Below, one piece after another: positions 9,693-19,012 of a DNA stretch of 64,000 bases. This DNA comes from Bacillus sp. FSL K6-3431 (GTDB taxonomy: Bacteria; Bacillota; Bacilli; Bacillales; Bacillaceae_C). The notes beneath the pieces were generated by a model. It was given only the letters and a program-made list of their open reading frames with translations, made no database searches and was not told the DNA's origin. Location: contig NZ_JBBOCT010000001.1 in assembly GCF_038002605.1 (NCBI RefSeq), forward strand, positions 5,084,001 through 5,148,000, given 5' to 3'. The translations under genes were made by a program, and so were the position numbers. How positions within the stretch are numbered: the first letter of the stretch is position 1; each line of letters starts with the position of its first letter.

Positions 9693-9739
9693 ATCGCAGA
9701 TTAACGGTCAGTAAAACCCCCACTGATTGAAGTTTCACT

Positions 9740-10669
9740 TTATTTCCCAGCTATTCTTTTCGCTTTCCCTGTATTCGCAAAATGTTCTTTTGTAAATTCG
9801 TTTAACGATTTAATACCTTTTTGTTTAATCAACCTTGCAGCAGCTTGATCGACTTTTGCACCGGCGCCTTTAGGGAGTGTAAATCCTGCCTTTTCGCTTA
9901 AGTCATCAAAGGCTTTTAGGAAAGCGTAACGCGCTAATATGGAAGAAGCTGCAACAGCAAGATGTATGCCTTCTGCTTTCGTACTAAATAAAACATTTTC
10001 TCTGCAAATAGATTTTTGTCCTTGTAGATGACGAAAATAAACACCCGCCTCCGCAAACTGATCAACAAGAATGGCTTCCGGTTTTTCCGGTTCGATTTTT
10101 TCAAGTAAAAAATTCAAAGCTTGATTATGTAGAATAGCTGTTATTTTTCCTTGTGTCATACCAGATGCTTGTAGTTGATTATACTTTTCATTAGGCAATG
10201 TTAATAGACTATATGGAATAAATGTGAGCAGGTCTTTGGCGATTATTATGATCTGTGGATCTGTAAGATGTTTGGAATCTTTAACACCAAGTTCTTGTAG
10301 CAAATGAATTTGATCCTTTTTTACATATGAGGCCACTACAGTCATTGGTCCGAAATAATCACCTTTTCCGACTTCATCTGACCCAATGATAGACATCGTT
10401 GAAATATTAGGTGGAAGTGGAAGACCTGAAGTTTTTGACATTGTTGTTTTACCCACTTTTGCAGTTGGATTTCCCCATCGCTTTGCTTCAGCTTCATTAC
10501 CAGCGCCTTGGAACATTACCTTTCCTGAACGGTATGCTGTAATAGCACAGCCATTCTTCTTTGCGGCAAAGACACCTCCTGGCGGGATCTTACCTGTGTG
10601 GTATGCTTGATAATATACTTTCATTTTTTCGAGATCTGCTTTAGTCACTTGGATAACAATATTTGCCAA
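9740..10669 (-). CDS. rnhC: Ribonuclease HIII
   Basis: 309 residues from a TTG start at 10669. AGGAAG lies 7 bases upstream, and the upstream open frame to 10783 has no homology-like sequence. Cleaves RNA in RNA-DNA hybrids in the cytosol. The N-terminal ~85 residues are the HIII-specific TBP-like substrate domain (PPGGVFAAKKNGCAITAY). The catalytic domain shows GSDEVGKGDYFGPM (first acidic residues), VKDSKHL, LVDQFAEAGVYF (Asp) and FSTKAEGIHLAVAASSILAR. It is divergent from zapA, as in B. subtilis. Confidence 0.95.
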   Translation of the reverse strand: MANIVIQVTKADLEKMKVYYQAYHTGKIPPGGVFAAKKNGCAITAYRSGKVMFQGAGNEAEAKRWGNPTAKVGKTTMSKTSGLPLPPNISTMSIIGSDEVGKGDYFGPMTVVASYVKKDQIHLLQELGVKDSKHLTDPQIIIIAKDLLTFIPYSLLTLPNEKYNQLQASGMTQGKITAILHNQALNFLLEKIEPEKPEAILVDQFAEAGVYFRHLQGQKSICRENVLFSTKAEGIHLAVAASSILARYAFLKAFDDLSEKAGFTLPKGAGAKVDQAAARLIKQKGIKSLNEFTKEHFANTGKAKRIAGK

Positions 10670-10896
10670 TGGAAAACTTCCTTTCTTTAATGAAACAGTT
10701 TTTTGTATAAAAAGAGTTAAATCGGTAGTAATGAGCCGACAATCGATAGTAACATATGTTAATGGATAGTAATAATTTAACAATCGGTTATAAACAAATT
10801 TCGACTACCAGTATTTCTAATTCTCCGCCAAGCTTCAGACAAAATATTCCCATCCGTTTTCTTTCATGTTATGATATAGCTTAGGATTCTATAGAA

Positions 10897-11172
10897 ATGG
10901 GGGCAACCGGATTGGGTAATGGTCAGAAGGTGCGGACTCAAGTTATGATTCATGGACAACATTATACCATTACAGGAACAGAGCCAACAGGGCATATGGA
11001 AAAAGTAGCTAAGCAAGTAAATGACAAAATGAGCGAAATCCGTTCAATAAATCCCTATCTGGATACAAGTAAATTAGCAGTACTTACTGCAGTTAATGCA
11101 GTTCATGATCTTATAAAATTAAAAGAGCAATATGATCATCTTGAACAAGAATTCCAAAGATTAAAGGACTGA
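10897..11172 (+). CDS. zapA: Cell division protein ZapA
   Basis: 91 residues from ATG 10897. A small cytosolic protein that bundles FtsZ filaments at the division site. An N-terminal beta-hairpin domain (VMIHGQHYTITGTEP) is followed by a long C-terminal helix for dimer/tetramer coiled-coil formation, with the conserved block LDTSKLAVLTAVNAVHD. An in-frame TTG at 10912 preceded by GGGGG (8-nt spacer) is an equally good start and would give 86 residues, close to the family length. It is followed after 7 bases by cvpA, whose ribosome binding site lies at the zapA stop. Confidence 0.92.
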   Translation: MGATGLGNGQKVRTQVMIHGQHYTITGTEPTGHMEKVAKQVNDKMSEIRSINPYLDTSKLAVLTAVNAVHDLIKLKEQYDHLEQEFQRLKD

Positions 11173-11179
11173 AATATTT

Positions 11180-11722
11180 ATGTTAGACATAGGAATAGTA
11201 ATTATTTTGATATTTGGTTTCCTCATTGGTTTAAAAAGGGGTTTCATACTACAACTTATACATATGATTGGTTTAATCATTGCATTCATAACAGCATTTA
11301 TGTACTACGACGATCTAGCGCCTAAGCTTCGGCTTTGGATTCCATATCCAGGTGTGAATTCGGAAAGTACAATCAATATGGTGTTGGATGGGGCAGGGTT
11401 TGATGAAGCTTTTTATCGAGCGATTGCATTTGCCATTATTTTTTTAGCTGTGAGAATCGTCCTTGCGATTATCGGATCTGCTTTAGATATTGTAGCTAGC
11501 TTACCAATCTTAAGAACTCTTAATATTTGGGCTGGCGGTATACTTGGATTTTTAGAAATATATTTACTTTTGTTTGTTATTATGTATATTGCGGCATTAC
11601 TACCGATTGAGAATATTCAAGTCGCACTAAATAACTCAATACTCGCACAAGGTATATTAGAAAAAACACCGTACTTTTCAAATGAAGTACATAAAATGTG
11701 GTTTGACTATATTCAAAAGTAA
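11180..11722 (+). CDS. cvpA: CvpA-family membrane protein
   Basis: 180 residues with four predicted membrane segments: near residues 2-18, 24-41, 75-97 and 108-137. It opens with LDIGIVIILIFGFLIGLKRGFI, the CvpA/YshB signature of Gly-rich helix followed by KRGF. Homologues are linked to colicin V production, purine metabolism and envelope homeostasis in other bacteria, but no biochemical role is established in Bacilli. AAAGGA overlaps the end of zapA, so the two are co-translated. Confidence 0.87.
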   Translation: MLDIGIVIILIFGFLIGLKRGFILQLIHMIGLIIAFITAFMYYDDLAPKLRLWIPYPGVNSESTINMVLDGAGFDEAFYRAIAFAIIFLAVRIVLAIIGSALDIVASLPILRTLNIWAGGILGFLEIYLLLFVIMYIAALLPIENIQVALNNSILAQGILEKTPYFSNEVHKMWFDYIQK

Positions 11723-11754
11723 CTTCTCTTCTTGATAAGAGAAGTTTTTCTTTT
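11721..11754 (+). terminator. Terminator of zapA-cvpA
   Basis: AACTTCTCTT/AAGAGAAGTT with a 6-nt loop and a TTTCTTTTAT tail. The stem begins at the last bases of the cvpA stop region. Confidence 0.88.
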
Positions 11755-11783
11755 ATCGGCCAAATTTGTTAAAATGTGTATAA

Positions 11784-12023
11784 GAGGATGTTCAAAAAGT
11801 CACCAAATGATAAACAGCGAATTTCTTCGTTGGCAATTAGGTACTTTTACTAAGGGAAAAGATCCTTTGTTAAGTAATGGAGAAGGAACCTCTATTAAGG
11901 TCGCTGACCAGAGGCCAGCACATCGTGTGCAAGTACGTCCTGTGAGCAACACAGAAGTGAGCACATCCTGTGCAAGCACGCCTCGAACTTCTTGTTTCTA
12001 ATTTGGCACTTTTTTGAACACGC
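11784..12023 (+). repeat. Repeat copy B (longest, ~240 bp)
   Basis: Left end GAGGATGTTCAAAAAGTCACC, right end TTTGGCACTTTTTTGAACACGC, the reverse complement of the left end apart from a few bases. Flanked by TGTATAA (11777-11783) and ACTATAA (12024-12030), sharing TATAA. The interior has no plausible coding capacity; the 89-codon frame across it is spurious. It lies between the cvpA terminator and polX. Confidence 0.88.
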
Positions 12024-12060
12024 ACTATAAGGGGATTATAAAGAACGGTTGGTGGAATAA

Positions 12061-13779
12061 ATGAAAATAAATAAAAAGGATATCATTCGTTTATTAGAGA
12101 AAATTGCGATATATATGGAACTTAAAGGAGAAAACCCCTTTAAGACTGCTGCATTCAGGAAAGCAGCGGGTGGGTTAGAGACGGATGATCGAAGTTTATC
12201 GGAAATATCAGTGTTTACTGACATACCTGGTATTGGGAAAGGGACAGCTTCAGTTATTGATGAGTACATACAATCAGGATTTTCAACTGTACTAAAAGAA
12301 CTACAAGAACAAGTCCCGAAAGGTCTAATTCCACTATTGCATCTACCTGGTCTAGGAGGTAAGAAAATAGCACGCCTCTACAAAGAACTTGGTGTAGAAG
12401 ACATGGAATCTTTAAAAGAAGCGTGTGTAAATGACAAAGTTGCACAATTAAAAGGTTTTGGCAAGAAAACCCAAGATAATATAATTGCGTCTATAACACA
12501 TGCAGGTACACAGCCTGAAAGATTGTCAATTGCATATATTCTGCCAATTGCTATACAGATTGAAAAACAACTTGGTGGGATTCAAGCAATCGAAACCTTT
12601 GCACGTGCGGGAAGTTTACGACGGATGAGAGAAACAATTAAGGATCTGGACTATATGATCGCAACAGAAGAACCAGCCCTGGTAAAAGAAAAACTACTCG
12701 AACTAGAAGGCTTTGGGAAAGCAACGGCAAGTGGAGATACGAAAATAACAGTTTTGCATGAAGGAAGCTATATTGTCTCAGTGGACTTTAGAATTGTAAA
12801 ACCTGCTGAATTTGCAACTGCATTGCATCATTTTACAGGTTCAAAAGATCATAATATACGCATGCGTCAGCTCGCTAAAGATCGTGGAGAAAAAATCAGT
12901 GAGTATGGTGTAGAAAATACAGAGACTGGAAAAATTGTCACATTTAAAACGGAGCCAGAGTTTTTCAACCACTTTGGATTGCCTTTTATTCCACCAGAAA
13001 TACGGGAAGATGGTTCAGAGGTAGATAATTATAAAGGTGATGAAGAATTAGTTAGCATACAAAAGATAAAAGGTGACCTGCATATGCATACAACTTGGTC
13101 AGATGGTGCCTTTTCTCTAGAAGAAATGATAGATGCATGCAGGCGAAAAGGTTATCAATATATGGCGATCACAGATCATTCCCGATATTTACGAATAGCA
13201 AATGGCTTAACAGTAGATCGCTTAAAAAAACAAAATGAAGAAATTCGTGATTTAAATGAAAAATACAAAGACATATTAATCTTATCGGGAATAGAAATGG
13301 ATATATTACCTGATGGGACATTGGATTATGAAGATGATCTTTTGGCAGAGTTGGATATTGTCATTGCATCTATCCATTCAAGTTTTTCCCAGCCACGGAA
13401 GAAAATAATGGAAAGGTTAAAAGCAGCATTTGAAAATCCGCATGTAGATATAATCGCGCATCCTACTGGAAGGCTGATTGGCAGACGCGATGGTTATGAT
13501 GTTGATATGGAGCAGTTAATTCAAATGGCTAAAGCAACGAACACTGCGCTAGAGCTAAATGCAAATCCCGAAAGATTTGATCTTTCAGCGAAATATCTGC
13601 GAAAAGCACAAGAAGCTGGTGTAAATATTATTATCAATACCGATGCTCATAATATAAAGTCTTTGGATTTTATGGATTTAGGCGTTTCAACTGCTAGAAA
13701 AGGCTGGATTCGATCTACTTCTGTGCTTAACACATTGGATGCAGAAGGATTCATGTCTTTTCTGAAACGCAATGATTAG
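12061..13779 (+). CDS. polX: Family X DNA polymerase / 3'-5' exonuclease PolX
   Basis: 572 residues. N-terminal family-X polymerase with helix-hairpin-helix motifs (IPGIGKGTASVI near 57, LPGLGGKKIARL near 97) and the nucleotidyl-transfer signature GSLRRMRETIKDLDYMI near 181, where the two Asp residues bind metal. A C-terminal PHP domain from ~337 (GDLHMHTTWSDG, ITDHS, IHSS, HPTGR, NTDAH) gives Mn-dependent 3'-5' exonuclease and end-processing activity. It acts in base-excision repair gap filling in the cytosol. The ribosome binding site is weak (GGTGGA). It is followed by mutS2, a conserved pairing. Confidence 0.95.
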   Translation: MKINKKDIIRLLEKIAIYMELKGENPFKTAAFRKAAGGLETDDRSLSEISVFTDIPGIGKGTASVIDEYIQSGFSTVLKELQEQVPKGLIPLLHLPGLGGKKIARLYKELGVEDMESLKEACVNDKVAQLKGFGKKTQDNIIASITHAGTQPERLSIAYILPIAIQIEKQLGGIQAIETFARAGSLRRMRETIKDLDYMIATEEPALVKEKLLELEGFGKATASGDTKITVLHEGSYIVSVDFRIVKPAEFATALHHFTGSKDHNIRMRQLAKDRGEKISEYGVENTETGKIVTFKTEPEFFNHFGLPFIPPEIREDGSEVDNYKGDEELVSIQKIKGDLHMHTTWSDGAFSLEEMIDACRRKGYQYMAITDHSRYLRIANGLTVDRLKKQNEEIRDLNEKYKDILILSGIEMDILPDGTLDYEDDLLAELDIVIASIHSSFSQPRKKIMERLKAAFENPHVDIIAHPTGRLIGRRDGYDVDMEQLIQMAKATNTALELNANPERFDLSAKYLRKAQEAGVNIIINTDAHNIKSLDFMDLGVSTARKGWIRSTSVLNTLDAEGFMSFLKRND

Positions 13780-13800
13780 CGATTAAAAAGATGCTTAGCT

Positions 13801-13867
13801 ATAGGTGCCATCTCTCGGGTCCACTGGGGGGAAGTTAGATCGCCAGACTGGGTTAAACGGTACCTAT
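13801..13867 (+). other. Structured intergenic element between polX and mutS2
   Basis: ATAGGTGCC (13801-13809) can pair with GGTACCTAT (13859-13867), nine pairs with one G-U. Inside, ATCT (13810-13813) can pair with AGAT (13837-13840), and CCA-GAC-TGG gives a small third hairpin. No T-run follows, so it is not an ordinary terminator. It is G/C-richer than its surroundings and sits just ahead of the mutS2 ribosome binding site. I recognise no known RNA family. Confidence 0.4.
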
Positions 13868-13901
13868 CGCTTCTAAATGAAAGGGGATGGAGGTATACTC
13901 C

Positions 13902-16259
13902 ATGAACGATAAAATTTTAAAAACACTAGAATTTAATAAGATTATTGCTGAGATGGAAGGCTTTGCTTCATCTAGTCTTGGTGTTAAAAAAGTTCAGGCA
14001 CTAAAACCATCTACAGATTTTGAAGAGGTAGTTAAATGGCAGGAAGAAACAGACGAGTCTGCAAATGTGCTAAGACTAAAAGGACATGCTCCTCTTAGTG
14101 GGATTTTCGATATAAAACCACATATTAAACGGGCGCAAATTGGTGGGATACTAAATGCAGTTGAACTAGTACAAACAGCAAGCACGATCTATGCAAGCAG
14201 AATGATGAAAAACTTTATTGATGATCTGCTAGAAAATGAAGTGGATATTCCTATTTTAGAAGAGAAAACAACTAAGATGGCAGATCTTACACCATTAGAG
14301 CGTCAAATCAAACAGGCAGTTGATGACAATGGAGATGTGCTTGATTCTGCAAGTGACACGCTGCGAAATATTCGCCAGAAAAGAAGAAGAAATGAAGGTA
14401 GAATTAGAGAGAAATTAGAAAGTCTCACTCGATCTAGAAATGCCCAAAAAATGTTGTCGGATGCAATTGTGACAATTAGAAATGATCGTTATGTAATCCC
14501 AGTGAAACAGGAATATCGTTCACATTATAATGGTATTGTTCATGATCAATCCTCATCAGGCCAAACTCTATTTATTGAGCCGCAGGTAGTAGTTGAGCTA
14601 AACAATGAGCTGAAAGAACTGCAATTGAAAGAAAAACAAGAAATCGATCGGATATTGGCCGAACTTTCAGCGGAAGTGGCAATTGGATCAGAAGATTTAC
14701 TAACCATTGTTTATACAATGGCGGAACTTGATTTTATGTTCACAAAAGCACGATATAGTAAGGAAATAAAAGGCTCAAGTCCTAAGATTAATCAAAATGG
14801 TGTAATACGTCTTAATAAGGCACGTCATCCACTGCTACCAATTGATGAGGTGGTAGCCAATGATGTCATACTAGGAACGGACTTTTCGACGATTGTTATT
14901 ACTGGTCCAAATACAGGAGGAAAGACAATTGCGCTTAAAACAGTTGGTCTATGCACATTAATGGGGCAGGCAGGAATGCATATTCCAGCTATGGAAGATT
15001 CAGAAATTGCCGTATTTAAGGAAGTATTTGCTGATATTGGTGATGAACAATCAATCGAGCAAAGTTTAAGTACTTTTTCTTCCCATATGGTGAACATCGT
15101 TGATATTTTAAAACAGGTAGATCATGAAAGCCTAGTTTTATTTGATGAACTTGGATCAGGAACAGATCCGCAAGAAGGAGCGGCACTAGCAATTTCTATT
15201 CTTGATGATGTTTATCAGCGGGGAGCACGAATGATTGCAACTACCCATTATCCAGAACTAAAAGCGTATGGCTATAATCGTCCAGGGGTTACGAATGCAA
15301 GCGTCGAGTTTAATATCGAAACATTACGTCCTACGTACAAACTATTGATTGGGGTGCCTGGTCGAAGTAATGCTTTTGAAATTTCGCGAAGGCTTGGGCT
15401 TTCAGATAGTGTAATTACACATGCAAAATCAATGATTGATTCGGAAAGTAATGAAGTAGAGAAAATGATTGTTTCGTTAGAAGATAGCCGTCGTGAGGCG
15501 GAGCGAGATTACGAAGAAGCCCACGATTATCTAAAAAGCACAGAGAAGCTGCATCAGGAGTTACAACAACAAGTGATTGAGTTTGATGAACGTAAACAAG
15601 CCTTATATGAAAAAGCAGAAGAAAAAGCTGCCAAAATTATTGAAAAAGCAAAAGTCGAAGCAGAAGAAGTAATGAAAGAACTTCGACAAATGCGTTTCGA
15701 AAACGGTTCGCAAGTAAAAGAACATAAACTCATTGAGGCAAGACGTAGATTGAATACTGCTGTGCCAAATGGAGAAAAAGGTAAAACTACAGTAGCGAAT
15801 AATAAGCAAAAACGTGAGTTTCAGCCAGGAGATGAAGTGAAAGTTACGACATTTGGACAAAAAGGACATCTCATTGAAAATCTCGGTGGCACGGATTGGC
15901 AAGTACAAATTGGTATTATGAAAATGAAAGTAAATGAAAAAGATTTAGAGTTTATCAAAGCGGAACAAAAGAAAGAAACAAAGCCACTTGCAACGATTAA
16001 AGGTAGAGATTACCATGTCAATTTAGAACTTGATCTTCGAGGCGAGCGTTTTGAAGCTGCTTTAAGTAGAGTAGAAAAATATATTGACGATGCGTTGTTA
16101 GCAAACTATCCACGTGTCTCGATTATACACGGCAAAGGAACAGGGGCGCTTCGAACGGGAGTCACAGAATATTTGAAACAACATCGGTCTGTCAAACGTA
16201 TAAGATTGGGAGAAGCTGGTGAAGGCGGCAGTGGCGTGACAATAGTAGAATTTAAATAG
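13902..16259 (+). CDS. mutS2: Endonuclease MutS2
   Basis: 785 residues from ATG 13902 (GGAGGT 7 bases upstream; the frame opens at 13887 but that ATG overlaps the Shine-Dalgarno sequence). ATPase/nuclease linked to recombination control and, in B. subtilis, to rescue of collided ribosomes. Visible domains: MutS core/lever (1-310), Walker [15 protein letters not shown] near 333, Walker [14 protein letters not shown] near 413, coiled coil (~510-625), and a C-terminal Smr nuclease domain with [11 protein letters not shown] near 710 and [11 protein letters not shown] near 744. No N-terminal mismatch-recognition domain, as expected for MutS2. Confidence 0.96.
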   Translation: MNDKILKTLEFNKIIAEMEGFASSSLGVKKVQALKPSTDFEEVVKWQEETDESANVLRLKGHAPLSGIFDIKPHIKRAQIGGILNAVELVQTASTIYASRMMKNFIDDLLENEVDIPILEEKTTKMADLTPLERQIKQAVDDNGDVLDSASDTLRNIRQKRRRNEGRIREKLESLTRSRNAQKMLSDAIVTIRNDRYVIPVKQEYRSHYNGIVHDQSSSGQTLFIEPQVVVELNNELKELQLKEKQEIDRILAELSAEVAIGSEDLLTIVYTMAELDFMFTKARYSKEIKGSSPKINQNGVIRLNKARHPLLPIDEVVANDVILGTDFSTIVITGPNTGGKTIALKTVGLCTLMGQAGMHIPAMEDSEIAVFKEVFADIGDEQSIEQSLSTFSSHMVNIVDILKQVDHESLVLFDELGSGTDPQEGAALAISILDDVYQRGARMIATTHYPELKAYGYNRPGVTNASVEFNIETLRPTYKLLIGVPGRSNAFEISRRLGLSDSVITHAKSMIDSESNEVEKMIVSLEDSRREAERDYEEAHDYLKSTEKLHQELQQQVIEFDERKQALYEKAEEKAAKIIEKAKVEAEEVMKELRQMRFENGSQVKEHKLIEARRRLNTAVPNGEKGKTTVANNKQKREFQPGDEVKVTTFGQKGHLIENLGGTDWQVQIGIMKMKVNEKDLEFIKAEQKKETKPLATIKGRDYHVNLELDLRGERFEAALSRVEKYIDDALLANYPRVSIIHGKGTGALRTGVTEYLKQHRSVKRIRLGEAGEGGSGVTIVEFK

Positions 16260-16277
16260 TGTGCCCTTCCCCTTTAA

Positions 16278-16429
16278 GAGGATGTTCAAAAAGTCACCAA
16301 ATGATAACCGGTGAATTTCTTCGTTGCTCGGTTTTTCCGGTTCTCACGTATGAAAAGCATACGCTCTGATCCTCAAAACCTTCTCGCCTCGAACTTCTTG
16401 TTTCTAATTTGGCACCTTTTTGATCACGT
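16278..16429 (+). repeat. Repeat copy C (~150 bp)
   Basis: Left end GAGGATGTTCAAAAAGTCACC, right end TTTGGCACCTTTTTGATCACGT. Flanks CCTTTAA (16271-16277) and ATTTTAA (16430-16436) share TTTAA. The interior is shortened relative to B and E and keeps the GCCTCGAACTTCTTGTTTCT block. It lies 18 bases after the mutS2 stop. Confidence 0.88.
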
Positions 16430-16460
16430 ATTTTAATGGAAAAAAGGAGATGATAAAAAC

Positions 16461-16868
16461 ATGGACTCTTTTTGGGAAAATTCGTTTGTACAGACTGCGG
16501 GCTATTATAGTGTGACAGTGCTTTGTGTTGTGATGTTTTTATTTATTTTTGAAATTGTAACAAAATATAATAATTGGGATGAGATAAAAAAGGGGAATCT
16601 TTCCGTTGCTATGGCAACTGGTGGAAAAATATTTGGGATTTCGAATATCTTTAGGCATTCCATTCTTCATCATGATTCATTATTTGTTATGATTGGCTGG
16701 GGAGTATATGGTTTTTTTCTACTACTAACTGGTTACTTTATATTTGAATTTTTAACTCCAAAATTTAAAATTGATAAAGAAATAGAAAATGATAACCGCG
16801 CTGTCGGTTTTCTATCGATGGTCATATCAATAGGACTGTCGTATGTAATTGGCGCCGGAATAAACTAA
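16461..16868 (+). CDS. yshE: DUF350 membrane protein (YshE)
   Basis: 135 residues with four predicted membrane segments at about 13-33, 42-60, 73-95 and 114-133. The segment KGNLSVAMATGGKIFGISN carries the Gly/Ala-rich motif of the DUF350 family. Position between mutS2 and lcfA equals yshE in B. subtilis. Function is unknown. AAAAAGGAGATG precedes the ATG. A short membrane-peptide frame starts 11 bases after its stop. Confidence 0.85.
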   Translation: MDSFWENSFVQTAGYYSVTVLCVVMFLFIFEIVTKYNNWDEIKKGNLSVAMATGGKIFGISNIFRHSILHHDSLFVMIGWGVYGFFLLLTGYFIFEFLTPKFKIDKEIENDNRAVGFLSMVISIGLSYVIGAGIN

Positions 16869-16878
16869 GGAGGAAACT

Positions 16879-16959
16879 GTGGAGAAGCTTGCGAAAGTGC
16901 TATTTGTTGTTTGCGGTATTTTTATTCTTGTTGGAATTATCTATATCATACGTACTTAA
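16879..16959 (+). CDS. Possible 26-residue membrane peptide downstream of yshE
   Basis: A GTG-initiated frame with a strong AAGGAGG 5 bases upstream encodes MEKLAK followed by a ~17-residue hydrophobic stretch (VLFVVCGIFILVGIIYII) and a basic end RT. It is a single-spanning peptide layout. It ends exactly where the terminator hairpin begins, so it would share the yshE transcript. I know of no named homologue. The ribosome binding site is good, but short frames of this kind also arise by chance. Confidence 0.5.
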   Translation: MEKLAKVLFVVCGIFILVGIIYIIRT

Positions 16960-16960
16960 A

Positions 16961-16986
16961 AGGCTGCTTTTTTGCAGTCTTTTTTC
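16961..16986 (+). terminator. Terminator after yshE
   Basis: AGGCTGC/GCAGTCT (one G-U) with a T6 loop and a T6 tail. Confidence 0.85.
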
Positions 16987-17102
16987 TTTACAGATAACTA
17001 AGAAATGTTGACTAACATCAATAGATCCTACTGTTCCAGCCGTACCTCGAAATCCAAGGCGTTTTGATTTCTGAATTAACTTAAAGAAAAAACTGATTTA
17101 AA

Positions 17103-17131
17103 TTGTATGAAATATCCCGGTGTACTATAAT
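17103..17131 (+). promoter_or_regulatory. Sigma-A promoter of lcfA
   Basis: TTGTAT (17103-17108), 17-bp spacer, TATAAT (17126-17131), 44 bases before the lcfA start. No FadR box is visible nearby. Confidence 0.7.
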
Positions 17132-17174
17132 ATAAAGAGAAGTTGCAATTTTCTAATAAGAAATGGGGGATTGT

Positions 17175-18872
17175 ATGGAAACGAAACCGTGGTTAAACCT
17201 CTATCCTGACGCTATATCGCCGACGTTGAATTATGAACATAAGCCAGTTCATTCATATTTAACGGAAGCAGCCGAAAAGTATCCTGATAAAGTAGCTGTG
17301 CATTTTATGGGCAAGGAACTAACTTTTAAGGAAGTGTATGAATGTGCGTTGAAGATGGCCAATTATTTACAGGATATTGGGATCAAAAAAGGCGATCGAG
17401 TTGCTATCATGCTACCGAATTGTCCACAGGCTGTGATCAGTTATTATGGGATTTTGTATGTAGGGGGAATCGTTGTTCAAACAAATCCACTCTATACGGA
17501 ACGGGAACTGGAATATCAAATGAAAGATTCCGGCGCGGAAGCAATTATTGGACTCGATCTGTTATATCCTCGTATTTCTAAAACAATGAAAAATACTAAT
17601 CTCAAAAACATCATTGTAACCGCTATCAAAGATTATTTACCATTTCCTAAAAATATGATCTATCCATTTATTCAGAAAAGGCAATCTGGAGTCGTTGTAA
17701 ACGTCAAGCATGAAGGCAGCCAGCATTTATTTAAGAAAGTGATGGCAGAAGGAAAAGTAGAATCGCTACAAACAGAGTTTGACTTTGAAAATGATCTCGC
17801 CTTACTACAATATACAGGTGGTACAACTGGATACCCAAAAGGTGTCATGCTTACTCATAAAAACCTAGTTGCCAATGCAACAGCTTGTGATGCATGGCTA
17901 TACAAGGCGAAAAAAGGAGAAGAAAAAATTCTTGGTGTTTTGCCGTTTTTCCATGTATATGGGATGACGACTGTTTTGATTTTAGCGATTATGCAAGGGT
18001 ATAAAATGATCCTAGTACCAAAATTTGATGTAGAAACAACGTTAAAAGCAATTCATAAATTACGTCCTACTATATTCCCTGGAGCACCAACCATTTATAT
18101 TGGACTCTTAAGTCATCCAGAGTTAAAAAAGTATGATCTTACTTCCGTAACATCCTGTCTAAGTGGTTCTGCCCCACTTCCATTCGAAGTTCAGCAAGGG
18201 TTTGAAAAGGTCACGGGTGGTAAGCTTGTTGAAGGTTATGGACTAACAGAATCTTCGCCAGTTACACATGCAAACTTTTTATGGGAAGAAAAGAGATCAA
18301 AAGGAAGTATTGGCGTACCTTGGCCAGATACAGATTCGATCATTATTTCAGCAGAAACGGGAGTAGCGGCAGTACCTGGGGAAATAGGTGAAATTGCGGT
18401 AAAAGGTCCGCAGATCATGAAAGGGTACTGGAATAGGCCAGAGGATACAGCTGCAACTTTTAAAGATGGTTGGTTGTTGACAGGTGACATGGGTTATATG
18501 GACGAAGAGGGATTCTTTTATATCGTCGATAGGAAGAAAGATATGATTATTGCTGGGGGATATAATATTTATCCGCGTGAAATAGAAGTGGTACTTTATG
18601 AACATCCTGCCATACAAGAAATGGTCGTAGCGGGAGTGCCAGATCCATACCGTGGTGAAACAGTTAAGGCATATATCGTACTTAAAGAAGGGGCAAGCGT
18701 AACGGAAGAAGAACTTGATGCATTTGCAAGAAAGTATTTGGCGGCCTATAAAGTGCCGAAAGTGTATGAATTCCGCGAAGAATTGCCAAAGACAGCAGTA
18801 GGTAAGATTTTAAGGCGTGTATTAATTGATGAAGAGAAAAAGAAAATGGCGGACGACAAGAAGCTCGGATAA
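17175..18872 (+). CDS. lcfA: Long-chain fatty acid-CoA ligase
   Basis: 565 residues from ATG 17175, preceded by GGGGGA; an ATG at 17163 in the same frame lacks a ribosome binding site. ANL-superfamily enzyme that activates fatty acids to acyl-CoA with ATP at the membrane/cytosol interface, the entry step to beta-oxidation. Motifs: P-loop YTGGTTGYPKGVMLTHKNL near 210, GYGLTESSP near 350, WLLTGDMGYMDEEG near 432, and hinge DRKKDMIIAGGYNIYPREIE near 450. It precedes fadR-fadB-etfBA, as in B. subtilis. Confidence 0.95.
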   Translation: METKPWLNLYPDAISPTLNYEHKPVHSYLTEAAEKYPDKVAVHFMGKELTFKEVYECALKMANYLQDIGIKKGDRVAIMLPNCPQAVISYYGILYVGGIVVQTNPLYTERELEYQMKDSGAEAIIGLDLLYPRISKTMKNTNLKNIIVTAIKDYLPFPKNMIYPFIQKRQSGVVVNVKHEGSQHLFKKVMAEGKVESLQTEFDFENDLALLQYTGGTTGYPKGVMLTHKNLVANATACDAWLYKAKKGEEKILGVLPFFHVYGMTTVLILAIMQGYKMILVPKFDVETTLKAIHKLRPTIFPGAPTIYIGLLSHPELKKYDLTSVTSCLSGSAPLPFEVQQGFEKVTGGKLVEGYGLTESSPVTHANFLWEEKRSKGSIGVPWPDTDSIIISAETGVAAVPGEIGEIAVKGPQIMKGYWNRPEDTAATFKDGWLLTGDMGYMDEEGFFYIVDRKKDMIIAGGYNIYPREIEVVLYEHPAIQEMVVAGVPDPYRGETVKAYIVLKEGASVTEEELDAFARKYLAAYKVPKVYEFREELPKTAVGKILRRVLIDEEKKKMADDKKLG

Positions 18873-18877
18873 ATCTT

Positions 18878-18905
18878 TAGAGCCGAAATGGGCTCTATTC
18901 TTTTT
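18878..18905 (+). terminator. Terminator of lcfA
   Basis: TAGAGCC/GGCTCTA with a 6-nt loop, followed by TTCTTTTT. Confidence 0.7.
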
Positions 18906-18917
18906 AGCCGCCTTTGC

Positions 18918-18946
18918 TTGACAGACCAGCTATCCATGTTTTAATA
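18918..18946 (+). promoter_or_regulatory. Sigma-A promoter of fadR
   Basis: Perfect TTGACA (18918-18923), 17-bp spacer, TTAATA (18941-18946; TAATAT one base later is equivalent). The FadR box follows 14 bases downstream. Confidence 0.65.
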
Positions 18947-18959
18947 TGAAATCAATAAT

Positions 18960-18975
18960 GAGTGATCATTCATTC
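18960..18975 (+). promoter_or_regulatory. FadR operator upstream of fadR
   Basis: GAGTGATCATTCATTC fits the Bacillus FadR consensus GAATGAnTAnTCATTC with two mismatches. It lies just past the fadR -10 element, implying autoregulation of fadR-fadB-etf, relieved by long-chain acyl-CoA. Confidence 0.75.
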
Positions 18976-19012
18976 AATATATTCATATTATTAAAGTAGT
19001 AGGTGAAGGTCG

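Larger units (their letters stand above)
9161..9739. other. Gene-free interval between betaine-binding protein gene and rnhC
   Basis: 579 bases lie between two leftward genes. The interval holds the upstream region of the lipoprotein gene, repeat copy A (9575-9628) and a strong bidirectional hairpin (9644-9692). A 70-codon frame at 9211-9423 lacks a ribosome binding site and has no recognisable family; I do not regard it as a gene. Confidence 0.6.

Noticed and set aside
11732..12001. 89-codon frame across repeat copy B
   Set aside because: It begins inside the cvpA terminator, has no ribosome binding site and consists of repeat sequence.
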